Origin: Riemerella anatipestifer_F | Lineage (GTDB): Bacteria; Bacteroidota; Bacteroidia; Flavobacteriales; Weeksellaceae | Strand: one strand, 5' to 3' | NCBI RefSeq assembly: GCF_037861325.1 | Contig: NZ_JAFELW010000006.1 | Length of the DNA: 64,000 nt | In this document: one piece after another, positions 25,227 to 33,785 of the stretch | Layout: the number at the start of each line of letters is the position of its first letter | Numbering within the stretch: the first letter of the stretch is position 1 | The notes under the pieces: model-generated | What the model was told of the DNA's origin: nothing | Seen by the model: the letters and a program-made list of their open reading frames with translations, nothing else | Database searches by the model: none | Position numbers and translations under genes: made by a program

Positions 25227-26300
25227 TTTTTTAGCTCCTTCTGTCCCGTGGGTGAGGCTAGCCAGTTGCATCAGGGCTATCTCCACTGTAAGACGAGGAT
25301 TTTTGGAACTCTTGTAATTGATGTCTGCATAGTTGCAAATTTCTATCGCATCTACCAACTGCTGAGCTGTCCATTTTTGGCTTTGTTCTGCATATTTGGC
25401 TTTCGTTTTCTCGCCTACCTCTATCAAGTTTAAAGTAGATGAATTTTGAGCCATCATTAAATCTCGGTAGTGATTTCCCAACCCTGCAATGAAAATATGA
25501 GGGTCAAATCCTTTTTTAACAATTTCGTTGAACGCTACCAAAACATTAGGAATATCATTAGCGTGGATTAAATCTACTATCTTAATGTATTGGTCATAGT
25601 CCAAAATGTTAAGTACCTCCGCTGCTTTTGCAAGGGTAATATTCTTTTGGGTAAATGTTACCAATCTATCAAAAATAGACAACGCATCTCTAAGGGCTCC
25701 ATCTGCCTTTTGAGCAATAAGGAAAAGCGCATCGTCTTCGTAGCTAATACCTTCTTTATCTGCTATTTTCTTAAGGTGTGCTTGGATATCCTCTATGGTA
25801 ATTCTCTTGAAATCATAAATCTGACATCTAGACAGAATGGTAGGGATAATCTTATGTTTCTCCGTAGTTGCTAAGATAAAAATAGCGTGTGCAGGTGGCT
25901 CTTCTAAAGTCTTAAGAAATGCATTAAATGCCTGTGAAGACAACATATGCACCTCATCTATAATATATACCTTATACTTGCCTACTTGCGGTGCATAACG
26001 CACTTGGTCAGTAAGTTCTCGTATATCATCTACAGAGTTGTTAGACGCGGCATCTAGTTCAAAGATATTATAAGAAAAACCATCTTCGCTCGTAGCGCCG
26101 TCTTTTTCGTTAATCTTTCTGGCTAAAATCCTTGCACAAGTTGTTTTACCTACGCCACGAGGACCACAGAATAACAATGCCTGAGCCAACTGGTTTTCGG
26201 CAATGGCGTGCTCCAAAGTATCTGTAATATGCGACTGCCCCACAACAGTGTCAAACTCTTGTGGACGATATTTTCTCGCAGATACTATGAAATTTTCCAT
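25215..26300 (-). CDS. dnaX: DNA polymerase III gamma subunit (dnaX, short product)
   Basis: 361 aa. Clamp-loader ATPase: KYRPQEFDTVVGQSH near the start, Walker A GPRGVGKTT (about 45-53), Walker B IIDEVHMLS, sensor 1 LATTEKHKIIPTILSRC (SRC arginine finger). Domain III ends near RLTVEIALMQLASL. The frame then meets a run of ten A and stops 2-3 codons later, so the in-frame product is a gamma-like protein made of domains I-III only. The normal C-terminal tau part continues in the -1 frame at 24622-25226. Unlike E. coli gamma it has no extra domain IV. Confidence 0.92.
   Translation of the reverse strand: MENFIVSARKYRPQEFDTVVGQSHITDTLEHAIAENQLAQALLFCGPRGVGKTTCARILARKINEKDGATSEDGFSYNIFELDAASNNSVDDIRELTDQVRYAPQVGKYKVYIIDEVHMLSSQAFNAFLKTLEEPPAHAIFILATTEKHKIIPTILSRCQIYDFKRITIEDIQAHLKKIADKEGISYEDDALFLIAQKADGALRDALSIFDRLVTFTQKNITLAKAAEVLNILDYDQYIKIVDLIHANDIPNVLVAFNEIVKKGFDPHIFIAGLGNHYRDLMMAQNSSTLNLIEVGEKTKAKYAEQSQKWTAQQLVDAIEICNYADINYKSSKNPRLTVEIALMQLASLTHGTEGAKKKSF
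25223..25232 (-). promoter_or_regulatory. A10 slippage site at the dnaX gamma/tau boundary
   Basis: On the minus strand: GGAGCT, ten A, then GTTTCTGA. In frame 0 this reads Ala-Lys-Lys-Lys-Ser-Phe-stop. A -1 shift on the run joins the tau frame. AAGGAG, a Shine-Dalgarno-like sequence, sits 2 nt upstream of the run. Whether the shift is translational, transcriptional or only a sequencing error is open. Confidence 0.6.
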
Positions 26301-26365
26301 TGGTCAAAAATAAGTAAAAATGAATTTATAAAACAAATATTTACTCGTTTATTTAAAAATAGAAA

Positions 26366-26404
26366 AAGAACCTCCACCGAATATTATTCAGTTTTTAGGT
26401 TCTT
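26366..26404 (-). terminator. terminator of ppa
   Basis: On the minus strand AAGAACCT ... AGGTTCTT followed by TTTCT, 32 nt after the ppa stop codon. Confidence 0.6.
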
Positions 26405-26435
26405 CTTCCTTAGTTTTTACTATAAGTCTTAAAAA

Positions 26436-27047
26436 TTATTCTCCGTAGTTTGTTTGATAATCTTTAAGAGATGCCTCTACTACTTTTTTAGCGTGTTCTG
26501 CTCCGTAAGTTTCATCTATTCTACAAGATGCTTCTTCGTAAGGTAAGTTTTTATATGTCAAAAAGTAGTGTTTTAGTCTCTTAATCTCCGCCTCTGGAAG
26601 TTCAGAAATATCTCTGATGTGTCCATAAGACTGGTCGCCCACCATTACTGCTATAATTTTATCGTCAGCTTCGCCCTTGTCTATCATCTTAAACCCACCG
26701 ATTGGAATAGCGTCCATCAATAAATTACCTGACTGAATATGGTGTGAACTCAACACGCAAATATCAAGTGGGTCGTGGTCTCCCATAGTAACATCTTTAG
26801 CACCGCTTTCTACTGCCAATTTCTTTACTTCCTCATCGCAATAAGTTCTTGGGATAAAACCATACAAAGCTGGAATAATGTTAGAAAATTTCTGTGGCCT
26901 ATCTACTTTTAAATAACCACTTTCTTTATCCACTTCGTATTTAATAGTGTCCGAAGGTACAATCTCTACATATACTGTTACCACTTCTGGTGCTTTTTCT
27001 CCCGCAGAAATACCGTGCCACGGGTGTGCTTTAAAACTTGGAATCAT
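26436..27047 (-). CDS. ppa: inorganic pyrophosphatase (family I)
   Basis: 203 aa. Hydrolyses pyrophosphate to phosphate. Family I metal-binding signature is in GDHDPLDICVL (D-x-D-P-x-D), with the substrate residues in IKYEVDKESGYLKVDR and IPALYGFIPRTYCDE. Cytosolic, no signal. The gene follows the small membrane protein gene at 27064-27570 by 16 nt and is probably transcribed with it. Confidence 0.95.
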   Translation of the reverse strand: MIPSFKAHPWHGISAGEKAPEVVTVYVEIVPSDTIKYEVDKESGYLKVDRPQKFSNIIPALYGFIPRTYCDEEVKKLAVESGAKDVTMGDHDPLDICVLSSHHIQSGNLLMDAIPIGGFKMIDKGEADDKIIAVMVGDQSYGHIRDISELPEAEIKRLKHYFLTYKNLPYEEASCRIDETYGAEHAKKVVEASLKDYQTNYGE

Positions 27048-27063
27048 TTGATTATATTTAATT

Positions 27064-27570
27064 TTATTTTGCTTTTAACATTTCTTTCCTCAACTCGTCT
27101 AGGCAAAGACCGATGTAATCTTCTCCATTGATATAACTCATCAGAAAAACAGTCTTAAACTCCTCTAAACTAGCCTCATTAAGCCCTTGATAAGTATCTT
27201 TGAGCTGCTTAATTATACTATTTTTAGCATCGGTTATATTTTCCCAAATCACTTTATCTATATAGATTTGTTGAGAGATGTTGTATTCAAACTCTTGATT
27301 GATATTTTTCTCCGTTAAATACAAAAACTCGTGAGTAGCTAAGTTTTTATCAAAATTTTGGATAAGATAAGCAGGTTTTATACGCTCCAAAAAAATCGCC
27401 ATTCTCTCGTGAGCCTGTGTATTTATTTCTTTCCCTTTTTTTAAAGTTAAAAGTTCCAATTCCTTTGCTTTCGCTTTCATATAGTAATGAAGCCCCTGTC
27501 TAATAAAAACTAAAAAGGGAAACGCCAACACCAAAGCAAATGCATACGGCAAAAATTCTTTATAACTCAT
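27064..27570 (-). CDS. membrane-anchored protein of unknown function
   Basis: 168 aa. One N-terminal membrane helix (LPYAFALVLAFPFLVFI, about 6-24), then a helical, charged cytoplasmic part. No family recognised. It sits between an acetyltransferase-like gene and ppa and has its own -7 box (TAACTTTG at 27590-27597, 19 nt before the ATG). No function can be proposed. Confidence 0.7.
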   Translation of the reverse strand: MSYKEFLPYAFALVLAFPFLVFIRQGLHYYMKAKAKELELLTLKKGKEINTQAHERMAIFLERIKPAYLIQNFDKNLATHEFLYLTEKNINQEFEYNISQQIYIDKVIWENITDAKNSIIKQLKDTYQGLNEASLEEFKTVFLMSYINGEDYIGLCLDELRKEMLKAK

Positions 27571-27589
27571 TTTTCAGAAAAAATAAGGG

Positions 27590-27597
27590 CAAAGTTA
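27590..27597 (-). promoter_or_regulatory. -7 promoter element of the 168-aa protein and ppa
   Basis: TAACTTTG on the minus strand matches TAnnTTTG. Confidence 0.5.
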
Positions 27598-27628
27598 GTG
27601 ATTTAAACTGATTTTAAAAACAGTCTTT

Positions 27629-28513
27629 CTAATGCAACCCTATAAATTGTAAAAGAAGTTGTTTTTTGGATTGATGATAGACTGGATATTTCTCTAAAAC
27701 CGCTCCAAAACGCTGATTAAACTGCTCCACAGAAGGAATATTACTTCCAAAGAAATTAAACTGATGAGTTTCAATAGACTGTTTGATAATTTCGTCTAAA
27801 ACTACCGAAGGCGCATTGATCTTTTGATTTTTATTATTTATGAAACAGAGCAAAGCCTTCTCTTCGCCCAAATTAGAAATTACCGCTACGGAAAGCAAAG
27901 CCCCTTGCAAATCTCTAGCTGCATAAATTTCTAGTAGTTTTTTTTGCTCTAAATATTCTAAGTGTTTGAAATACTTTTCTTTCAATCTGTCCGATGATAA
28001 CCACTCTACAAATTGAAAAAAGAAAGGTTTTATTTCTGATAAATTTTCTGGTAAGGAAATTTTAATTTCGTTATTTTTTGGGGATTTAAGATTTCTCTTT
28101 CGGCTGTTGGAATAGTTACTAAACACTTCTGCGTAAGAGGATTTAGAAAGTCTATAGTTCTTCCTCCACTGCTTTAAATTCAATTTATTTTTAGTATTAA
28201 ATGCATAATAAATTACCCTATAATTGTTTTTCAAAAAACTAAAAAATAACTCGTTAATCTCCAAATTGTCCTTTTTTGAAAAAACACCCAACTGCTGTAA
28301 AAACGGAGGAAATAACACCCATTTAACCCCAAACTTTTTGATAATCGGGACAGGCATTACAGCTTCATAATCTCCCAAAACTACGACTTCCCAATTCCCA
28401 CTATTTAAAGTATTAAGGTAAACTGCTTCTGCTTGAAAATGATACTGTTCGGAAACTCTTAAACATTGAGTATATTTTTCAATATGAATCTGATGATTTT
28501 TCAACAACCGCAT
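27629..28513 (-). CDS. GNAT/FemAB-like acyltransferase-fold protein
   Basis: 294 aa. Two related domains are suggested; the second has a GNAT-like pattern: LKEKYFKHLEYLEQKKLLEIYAARDLQGALLSVAVISNLGEEKALLCF and a closing FNFFGSNIPSVEQFNQRFGA typical of BioF2/FemAB-like acetyltransferases. Substrate unknown. ATG 28513 lies 1 nt after the radC stop codon (TAA-G-ATG), so translational coupling with radC is likely; the longer upstream reading would overlap radC. Confidence 0.65.
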   Translation of the reverse strand: MRLLKNHQIHIEKYTQCLRVSEQYHFQAEAVYLNTLNSGNWEVVVLGDYEAVMPVPIIKKFGVKWVLFPPFLQQLGVFSKKDNLEINELFFSFLKNNYRVIYYAFNTKNKLNLKQWRKNYRLSKSSYAEVFSNYSNSRKRNLKSPKNNEIKISLPENLSEIKPFFFQFVEWLSSDRLKEKYFKHLEYLEQKKLLEIYAARDLQGALLSVAVISNLGEEKALLCFINNKNQKINAPSVVLDEIIKQSIETHQFNFFGSNIPSVEQFNQRFGAVLEKYPVYHQSKKQLLLQFIGLH

Positions 28514-28514
28514 C

Positions 28515-29192
28515 TTATAACACGCCTTCATCTGCGAAACTAAAGTATTTATTTTTAGCAATAATGATATGGTCTAACAATCTAATATCCAACAAAACTC
28601 CCGCTTCTTTTATTTTCTTAGTGATTTCCAAATCCTTCTCACTAGGTGAAACACTCCCCGATGGGTGATTGTGTACCACTATAATAGCCGTAGCATAATG
28701 CTCTAACGCCATTTTGAACATCAACCTTACATCTACTACTGTACCTGATATTCCGCCTTTAGATAAAGGTTTCTTCTGTAAAACTTTATTACTTTGATTA
28801 AGAAATATTACCCAAAATTCCTCATTAGGTAAATCGCTTAAATGTGGGGACAACATTTCAAATATGTCTGTACTTTGCGTAATCTGCAACCTTTTGGGTT
28901 GTTCCTGCATTGCTCGCCGTCTGCCTATTTCGAGAGCCGTTGCAATACTAATGGCTTTGGCTTCTCCTACACCTCTAAACTTCATCAAATCCGCAACGCC
29001 TACTTCACTCAACGCATTCCAATTATGCCCATAAGTTTGCAAAATTCTTCTCGCCAAATCTACTGCCGACTCTTCCCTATTGCCACTTCCCATAATAATC
29101 GCTAATAATTCTGCATCAGATAAAACATCTCTACCTTTGGTTAAGAATTTCTCTCTAGGGCGGTCGTCTTCCGATAGATTTTTTATGGACAT
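28515..29192 (-). CDS. radC: RadC family protein (JAB domain)
   Basis: 225 aa. The N-terminal helix-hairpin-helix part (LSDAELLAIIMGSG, LMKFRGVGEAKAISI) is followed by a JAB1/MPN metalloprotease-like domain with the HNHPSGSVSPSEKD metal-binding motif. Formerly named a DNA repair protein; the biochemical function is unproven. First gene of a two-gene unit with the acetyltransferase-like gene. Confidence 0.93.
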   Translation of the reverse strand: MSIKNLSEDDRPREKFLTKGRDVLSDAELLAIIMGSGNREESAVDLARRILQTYGHNWNALSEVGVADLMKFRGVGEAKAISIATALEIGRRRAMQEQPKRLQITQSTDIFEMLSPHLSDLPNEEFWVIFLNQSNKVLQKKPLSKGGISGTVVDVRLMFKMALEHYATAIIVVHNHPSGSVSPSEKDLEITKKIKEAGVLLDIRLLDHIIIAKNKYFSFADEGVL

Positions 29193-29216
29193 CTAAGTCT
29201 AGGTTTAAATAATTTT

Positions 29217-29882
29217 TTATAGTATCAACCCATCTTTCATAACGAGTTTTCTGTCTGTGCTATCTGCAAGTGTGTTATTATGCGTTACAATGATGAATGT
29301 CTGCTGATATTTGTCTCTAAGGTCAAAAAATAATTGATGTAACGCATCAGCGTTTTTAGAGTCTAAATTCCCTGTAGGCTCATCAGCAAAAATCACTTTA
29401 GGACTGCCTATTAACGCTCTAATTACCGCTACTCTTTGTGCCTCTCCTCCAGAAAGTTGTTTAGGTTTGTGGTTAATTCTCTCTGCTATTTTAAGTTCTT
29501 CAAATAATGCGTGTGCTTTTTCTATATAGTCTTTGTCAGGCTTCCCTGCTATTTTAATAGGTAATAGAACATTTTCCAAGGCGGTAAACTCTGGCAACAA
29601 CTGGTGGCTTTGGAACACAAAACCTATATTTTCGTTTCTAAATTTAGACAAATCTTTATCGTTCATCGTGAGAAAAGATTGCCCAGCGATGCTTATTTCC
29701 GTACCATATATCCCCACATCAGACGGCATATCTAGCGTTCCTAAAATATGTAATAGTGTAGATTTACCTGCACCAGATTCCCCTACTATAGAGACCACCT
29801 CCGCTGGTTTTATCTCTATATCTACCCCTTTTAGTACCTCTAAATCACCGTAGTATTTATGTATCTGTTTTGCCTTTATCAT
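29217..29882 (-). CDS. lolD: ABC transporter ATP-binding protein, LolD type
   Basis: 221 aa. Walker A GESGAGKST (34-42), Q-loop VFQSHQLLPEF, signature LSGGEAQR, Walker B VIFADEPTGNLD and H-loop THN. The sequence is of the LolD/FtsE/MacB-type (PEFTALENVLLP), so it probably powers lipoprotein release with a LolC/E permease. A candidate permease is encoded elsewhere in this window (48395-49597). ATG 29882 is preferred because an upstream in-frame start would include the -7 box (29888-29895). Confidence 0.85.
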   Translation of the reverse strand: MIKAKQIHKYYGDLEVLKGVDIEIKPAEVVSIVGESGAGKSTLLHILGTLDMPSDVGIYGTEISIAGQSFLTMNDKDLSKFRNENIGFVFQSHQLLPEFTALENVLLPIKIAGKPDKDYIEKAHALFEELKIAERINHKPKQLSGGEAQRVAVIRALIGSPKVIFADEPTGNLDSKNADALHQLFFDLRDKYQQTFIIVTHNNTLADSTDRKLVMKDGLIL

Positions 29883-29887
29883 AGCCC

Positions 29888-29895
29888 CAAATTTA
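29888..29895 (-). promoter_or_regulatory. -7 promoter element abutting lolD start codon
   Basis: TAAATTTG on the minus strand, only 5 nt before the ATG; predicted leaderless mRNA. Confidence 0.5.
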
Positions 29896-29929
29896 CATAA
29901 TATTTTAAAATTCACACATTATAAAAAAG

Positions 29930-29963
29930 AAAAAGCTACCCAAAGTTTGGATAGCCTTTTCCA
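29930..29963 (-). terminator. terminator of the repeat-rich surface protein gene
   Basis: On the minus strand GGCTATCC ... GGGTAGC followed by a T-rich run, about 24 nt after the stop codon. Confidence 0.7.
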
Positions 29964-29983
29964 TCAAATTTTTGTATGCGTTT

Positions 29984-31699
29984 CTAGTTTGAAAGCATCT
30001 TAGCACAAAAAGTATATACTTTATTCCCATTTGCATTAAGAGTTAATACTCTGTATTCAAATGCTTGTCCTGTACTCTCTACAATAAACTGTCCTATTCC
30101 CGATTTACTAGTCTGAAAAGCAACAGACATAATATTAGTCCAACTCTGTTTAACATCAAAGTCCCCAGCAGAAGCTAGAGTAGTTCCTCCAATCTTCTCA
30201 TTTTTTGCCCAACGACTAGGTAATGTAGTTTTTCTAACTTCTATATTCCCTGTACCCCAACCAACATCTGTATATCTAAACTCATAATCATAAAATGTTA
30301 TAACTTGTGAAGTATTATTAACCCCATCTCCTATAGGTCCTTTAGTACACTTCTCATAAGATCTATTAATCAAAGTATTAGAAGAATCTTCAACAGTAGG
30401 CAATCCACTTACTGTACCCAAAACACCATTTGCATCCACCACTACAGTCTTAACAGCAGTAAAAGTTTGGTCTTTAGCAGTAGAAGCCGTACCATCTGTT
30501 TTGGTATTTATGGCAGAAGTTGCTCCATTTAGAGGTAAATCAGCTATCCTAGCAGTACCATTAACATGGAATGTTTCCGTAGCTGGTGTTTCTTTATTAG
30601 TTGCAATACCAACTTTTTTCTCTGTCTGTGCTACGCCAGAACCAGCCCCTGCACCAAAAATAACATTACCTATATTTATCTGCCCATCCTTAGCATCTAA
30701 AAGACTAGAAGCAACACCTATAGCTATATTGCTATTACCTGTTAGAGTACCAAACCCTGAATCTTTACCTATAAAAACATTATTACTACCACTTTTAAAA
30801 TTATCCCCTTGATTATTAATAGCAGTAAAGTTTTTCAAAAAAATATTATCTCTACCTCCTGTCATATTTTCTGCGACTCTATACCCCAAAGCTATGTTCC
30901 CCCAGTTATCTGCAGCACTTAAACTATGAAGAGCATTAACCCCTATTGCTATATTAGAGTTACCTGCAGTAGCATTTTGCATTGCTTTATTCCCTATTGC
31001 AATATTTGTTCCTCCTTGTTGTAAAGATCTTAAAGTTCTATCTCCAACCGCTATATTTTGGATTAGTGGACCTGTAACCGTAGTTGTACCTAACGCCTGC
31101 CAACCTAATGCTACGTTCTGACGAATAGCCCCCGTAGCAGGAGAAGTAGCTGGTACAGTAGGTGCCAAAGGCAATGATTCATAACCTAATGAAACATTCG
31201 CACCTGATGGAGTAGTTGTATTATCTTTAAACTGAGAAATAAAGCCAGAATTTACCATATTCACTTTAAACATCAAAGCAATATTATCTCTCGTTCCTAC
31301 AAAATTTTTCCCAGCCACTGTACCATTATTCCCATCAACATGCCAATCCACAGGATTACCGTCTGGAGTAACAACCCTTACCCATTTATTAACAGATGCA
31401 GTGCCATCAAAATAGTAATAACCGCTAGTTGTCACATCAACAGTCTGCCCTGCCGGACTAGGATCTGCAAGTGTCACATAAACTAACGCTCCCGTCTGAT
31501 TATTTGTATAGGTCTTAGCTCTCAATTGCTCTCCAGTCACTCTTGGAGCTATAATACCATCCAAACTTTGTGAATTAGTAGGGGCTCCTACCACATCCAA
31601 AGTAGCATTAGGGTTTTCCGTATTTATACCCACATTCCCTGTCTGAGACAAGGCCATCCCCACAGAAAGAGAAGCCACTAGTAAATAAATTTTTTTCAT
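29984..31699 (-). CDS. secreted protein with YadA-head-like NxAxG repeats
   Basis: 571 aa. Signal peptide ending ...GMALSQ, then the flavobacterial GNVGINTENPNATLDV motif found at the head of many surface or tail-fibre-like proteins. Between about 130 and 340 there are at least ten copies of a short N(I/V)(A/F)(L/I/V)G element at roughly 20-30-residue spacing (for example NIAVGDRTL, NIAIGNKAM, NIAIGVNAL, NIALGYRVA, NVFIGKDSG), the pattern of a trimeric beta-roll head. The C-terminal 120 residues form a separate domain. No T9SS sorting tail and no YadA anchor are visible, so how it is attached is unknown. Adhesion is inferred. Confidence 0.65.
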   Translation of the reverse strand: MKKIYLLVASLSVGMALSQTGNVGINTENPNATLDVVGAPTNSQSLDGIIAPRVTGEQLRAKTYTNNQTGALVYVTLADPSPAGQTVDVTTSGYYYFDGTASVNKWVRVVTPDGNPVDWHVDGNNGTVAGKNFVGTRDNIALMFKVNMVNSGFISQFKDNTTTPSGANVSLGYESLPLAPTVPATSPATGAIRQNVALGWQALGTTTVTGPLIQNIAVGDRTLRSLQQGGTNIAIGNKAMQNATAGNSNIAIGVNALHSLSAADNWGNIALGYRVAENMTGGRDNIFLKNFTAINNQGDNFKSGSNNVFIGKDSGFGTLTGNSNIAIGVASSLLDAKDGQINIGNVIFGAGAGSGVAQTEKKVGIATNKETPATETFHVNGTARIADLPLNGATSAINTKTDGTASTAKDQTFTAVKTVVVDANGVLGTVSGLPTVEDSSNTLINRSYEKCTKGPIGDGVNNTSQVITFYDYEFRYTDVGWGTGNIEVRKTTLPSRWAKNEKIGGTTLASAGDFDVKQSWTNIMSVAFQTSKSGIGQFIVESTGQAFEYRVLTLNANGNKVYTFCAKMLSN

Positions 31700-31839
31700 C
31701 TTTTTATTATTTGTGCAAATATAGTATTTTTTTTTAAAAAAAAATTATTTCACCTAGAAAATCAACAACTTTTAATTTAAACCCAAGAGAATACAGAACG
31801 GTAGAATATATTTAAACAAAAAAATATATGCAATAATAC

Positions 31840-31847
31840 TATATTTG
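31840..31847 (+). promoter_or_regulatory. -7 promoter element of lrgAB
   Basis: TATATTTG, 18 nt before the ATG at 31866. Confidence 0.5.
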
Positions 31848-31865
31848 CCAAACAAAATAAATTTT

Positions 31866-32213
31866 ATGATTTTAGCTAGATATTGTGCCATTATTTTAGG
31901 GTTTTTAGCATTGGGAGAGTTGGTAGTTTTCCTTACTGGAACTAAATTTCCCTCCAGCCTTATCGGTATGTTTCTACTCACTTTTGCACTCCACAAAAAA
32001 TGGATAAAATTAGAATGGGTCAAAGGTATTTCGGACTTTCTTTTGGGTAATCTAGGATTATTCTTCATCCCTGTATGTGTCGCAATAATGCTCTATTTTG
32101 ATTTGCTATGGGATAACATTATTCCTATTATGATATCCATTATAATCAGTAGTGCTTTGGTGATTTTAGTAACGGGCAAGGTTTACCAATTCATTCGTAA
32201 AAAATTAAAATAG
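31866..32213 (+). CDS. lrgA: CidA/LrgA family membrane protein
   Basis: 115 aa with four predicted membrane helices. The family signature FPSSLIGMFLLTFAL followed by LGLFFIPVCVAIM is clear. LrgA/CidA are holin-like proteins affecting murein hydrolase activity or pyruvate-related transport, debated in other bacteria. The in-frame TTG at 31845 lies inside the promoter and is rejected as start. The next gene starts 2 nt after its stop codon. Confidence 0.88.
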   Translation: MILARYCAIILGFLALGELVVFLTGTKFPSSLIGMFLLTFALHKKWIKLEWVKGISDFLLGNLGLFFIPVCVAIMLYFDLLWDNIIPIMISIIISSALVILVTGKVYQFIRKKLK

Positions 32214-32215
32214 TG

Positions 32216-32908
32216 ATGATTAGCTTTTTAGAAAATCCACTCTGGCTATTGGGGTTTACTTTTGTAATATACTACAGCACCATTATGCTCAACCGAAAAA
32301 TACAATCGCCTTTTCTCAATCCAGTACTTATTGCCTCCGCTGTTATTATTGGTTATCTAATGGTATTTAATATCCCTTACAACACCTATGCTGTAGCAGG
32401 TAACTACATAGATTTTTGGCTTAAACCTTCTGTAGTTGCTCTTGCAGTGCCACTCTATTTACAGCTAGAAAGAATTAAGAAACAACTCATTCCTATTCTT
32501 ATCTCACATTTGTTTGGAAGTATCGTGGGCATCCTAAGTGTTTGCTCCATAGCTAAACTTTTAGGTGCTAAAAGAGAGGTAATAATTTCGTTAGCCCCAA
32601 AATCCATCACTACACCACTTGCCATAGAAGTTTCTAACACCGTAGGGGGCATTGTTCCGCTTACGGTAGCTTCCGTTATCATTACAGGATTGGTGGGTGG
32701 CATTATAGGATTGCAAGTTCTAAAGTACACCAAAATAAGTAGCCCTATGGGGCAAAGCATTTCTCTAGGGGCATCTTCACATGGATTGGGCGTAATGATG
32801 GCAATAGAAATGAGCGAAAAACACGCAGGTTTTGCAAGTGTAGGACTGATACTCAATGGTATTTTCACGGCATTATTAGCTCCTATTATTGTAAATTGGT
32901 TGTTCTAA
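32216..32908 (+). CDS. lrgB: LrgB family membrane protein
   Basis: 230 aa, multispanning. The conserved LrgB stretch LAPKSITTPLAIEVSNTVGG and SHGLGVMMAIEMSEKHAGFASV are present. It acts with LrgA; the two genes are translationally coupled (TAG-TG-ATG). A GTG three bases upstream is an alternative start. Confidence 0.92.
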   Translation: MISFLENPLWLLGFTFVIYYSTIMLNRKIQSPFLNPVLIASAVIIGYLMVFNIPYNTYAVAGNYIDFWLKPSVVALAVPLYLQLERIKKQLIPILISHLFGSIVGILSVCSIAKLLGAKREVIISLAPKSITTPLAIEVSNTVGGIVPLTVASVIITGLVGGIIGLQVLKYTKISSPMGQSISLGASSHGLGVMMAIEMSEKHAGFASVGLILNGIFTALLAPIIVNWLF

Positions 32909-32923
32909 AATAAATTATTATTG

Positions 32924-33748
32924 ATGAAAACTCACTCTATCAACTGCAGGGGAAGACTTGTAGATTTTTCTACTCCCAAAATTATGGGTATTCTTAACCT
33001 TACCCCAGATTCTTTTTCTGATGGCGGAAAATTCAATACAGAAACTTCCGCTTTAATTCAAACTGAAAAAATGCTTAAAGAAGGGGCTTCGTTTATTGAT
33101 TTGGGAGCTCAATCTACACGCCCCAATGCCCAACTAATTTCGGCACAAGAGGAAATTAAACGCATAGGAAATCTCATCAGTCTTATAAAAAAAGAATTCC
33201 CCGAAGCACTCATTTCTTTAGACACCTTTTATAGTGAAGTAATGCATTTTGGTTACGAGGATGGTATAGACCTCATCAATGATATTTCTGGTGGACAGTT
33301 TGACCCCAAAGTATGGAAAACCGTAGCCCAGCTAAAACTCCCTTATGTACTGATGCATATTAACCCAGAATATCAAGCTATGCACGAGAAAATAGCCTAC
33401 GATGATATTACTAAAAGCATTAATTTCTATTTTTCTGAAAAAATAAATCAGTTGAAATCTTTGGGTGTTCACGATGTGATATTAGACCCTGGATTTGGGT
33501 TCGGCAAAACCATAGAAGACCAAATGACAATGATAGACGAGGTAGAACATATCGGATTTGGAAGATACCCTATACTGATTGGCATCTCTAGAAAATCATT
33601 TATCTATAAACCTTTGGGCAAATCACCAATGGAAATAGACGAAGAAACGCAACAACTACATCTAAAAGTCCTCCAACAAGGGGCTAGTATTCTGCGAGTA
33701 CACGATGTTGCTTCAACTAAAAGAACACTAGACCAATACTTATCATAA
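32924..33748 (+). CDS. folP: dihydropteroate synthase
   Basis: 274 aa. Joins p-aminobenzoate to hydroxymethyl-dihydropterin diphosphate in folate synthesis; target of sulfonamides. Signatures: MGILNLTPDSFSDGGKF and FIDLGAQSTRPNA at the N-terminus, LISLDTF, NDISGG, DPGFGFGKT and the C-terminal GISRKSF. It follows lrgB by 15 nt with no terminator between, so it may share the lrgAB transcript. Confidence 0.95.
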   Translation: MKTHSINCRGRLVDFSTPKIMGILNLTPDSFSDGGKFNTETSALIQTEKMLKEGASFIDLGAQSTRPNAQLISAQEEIKRIGNLISLIKKEFPEALISLDTFYSEVMHFGYEDGIDLINDISGGQFDPKVWKTVAQLKLPYVLMHINPEYQAMHEKIAYDDITKSINFYFSEKINQLKSLGVHDVILDPGFGFGKTIEDQMTMIDEVEHIGFGRYPILIGISRKSFIYKPLGKSPMEIDEETQQLHLKVLQQGASILRVHDVASTKRTLDQYLS

Positions 33749-33754
33749 ACACAA

Positions 33755-33785
33755 AAGAGAGGAAAAACCCTCTCTTTTTTATTTT
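33755..33785. terminator. terminator between folP and cmk
   Basis: AAAGAGAGG, five A, CCTCTCTTTTTT: a stem with T runs that can serve folP; A run on the other side allows use by cmk. Confidence 0.75.
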
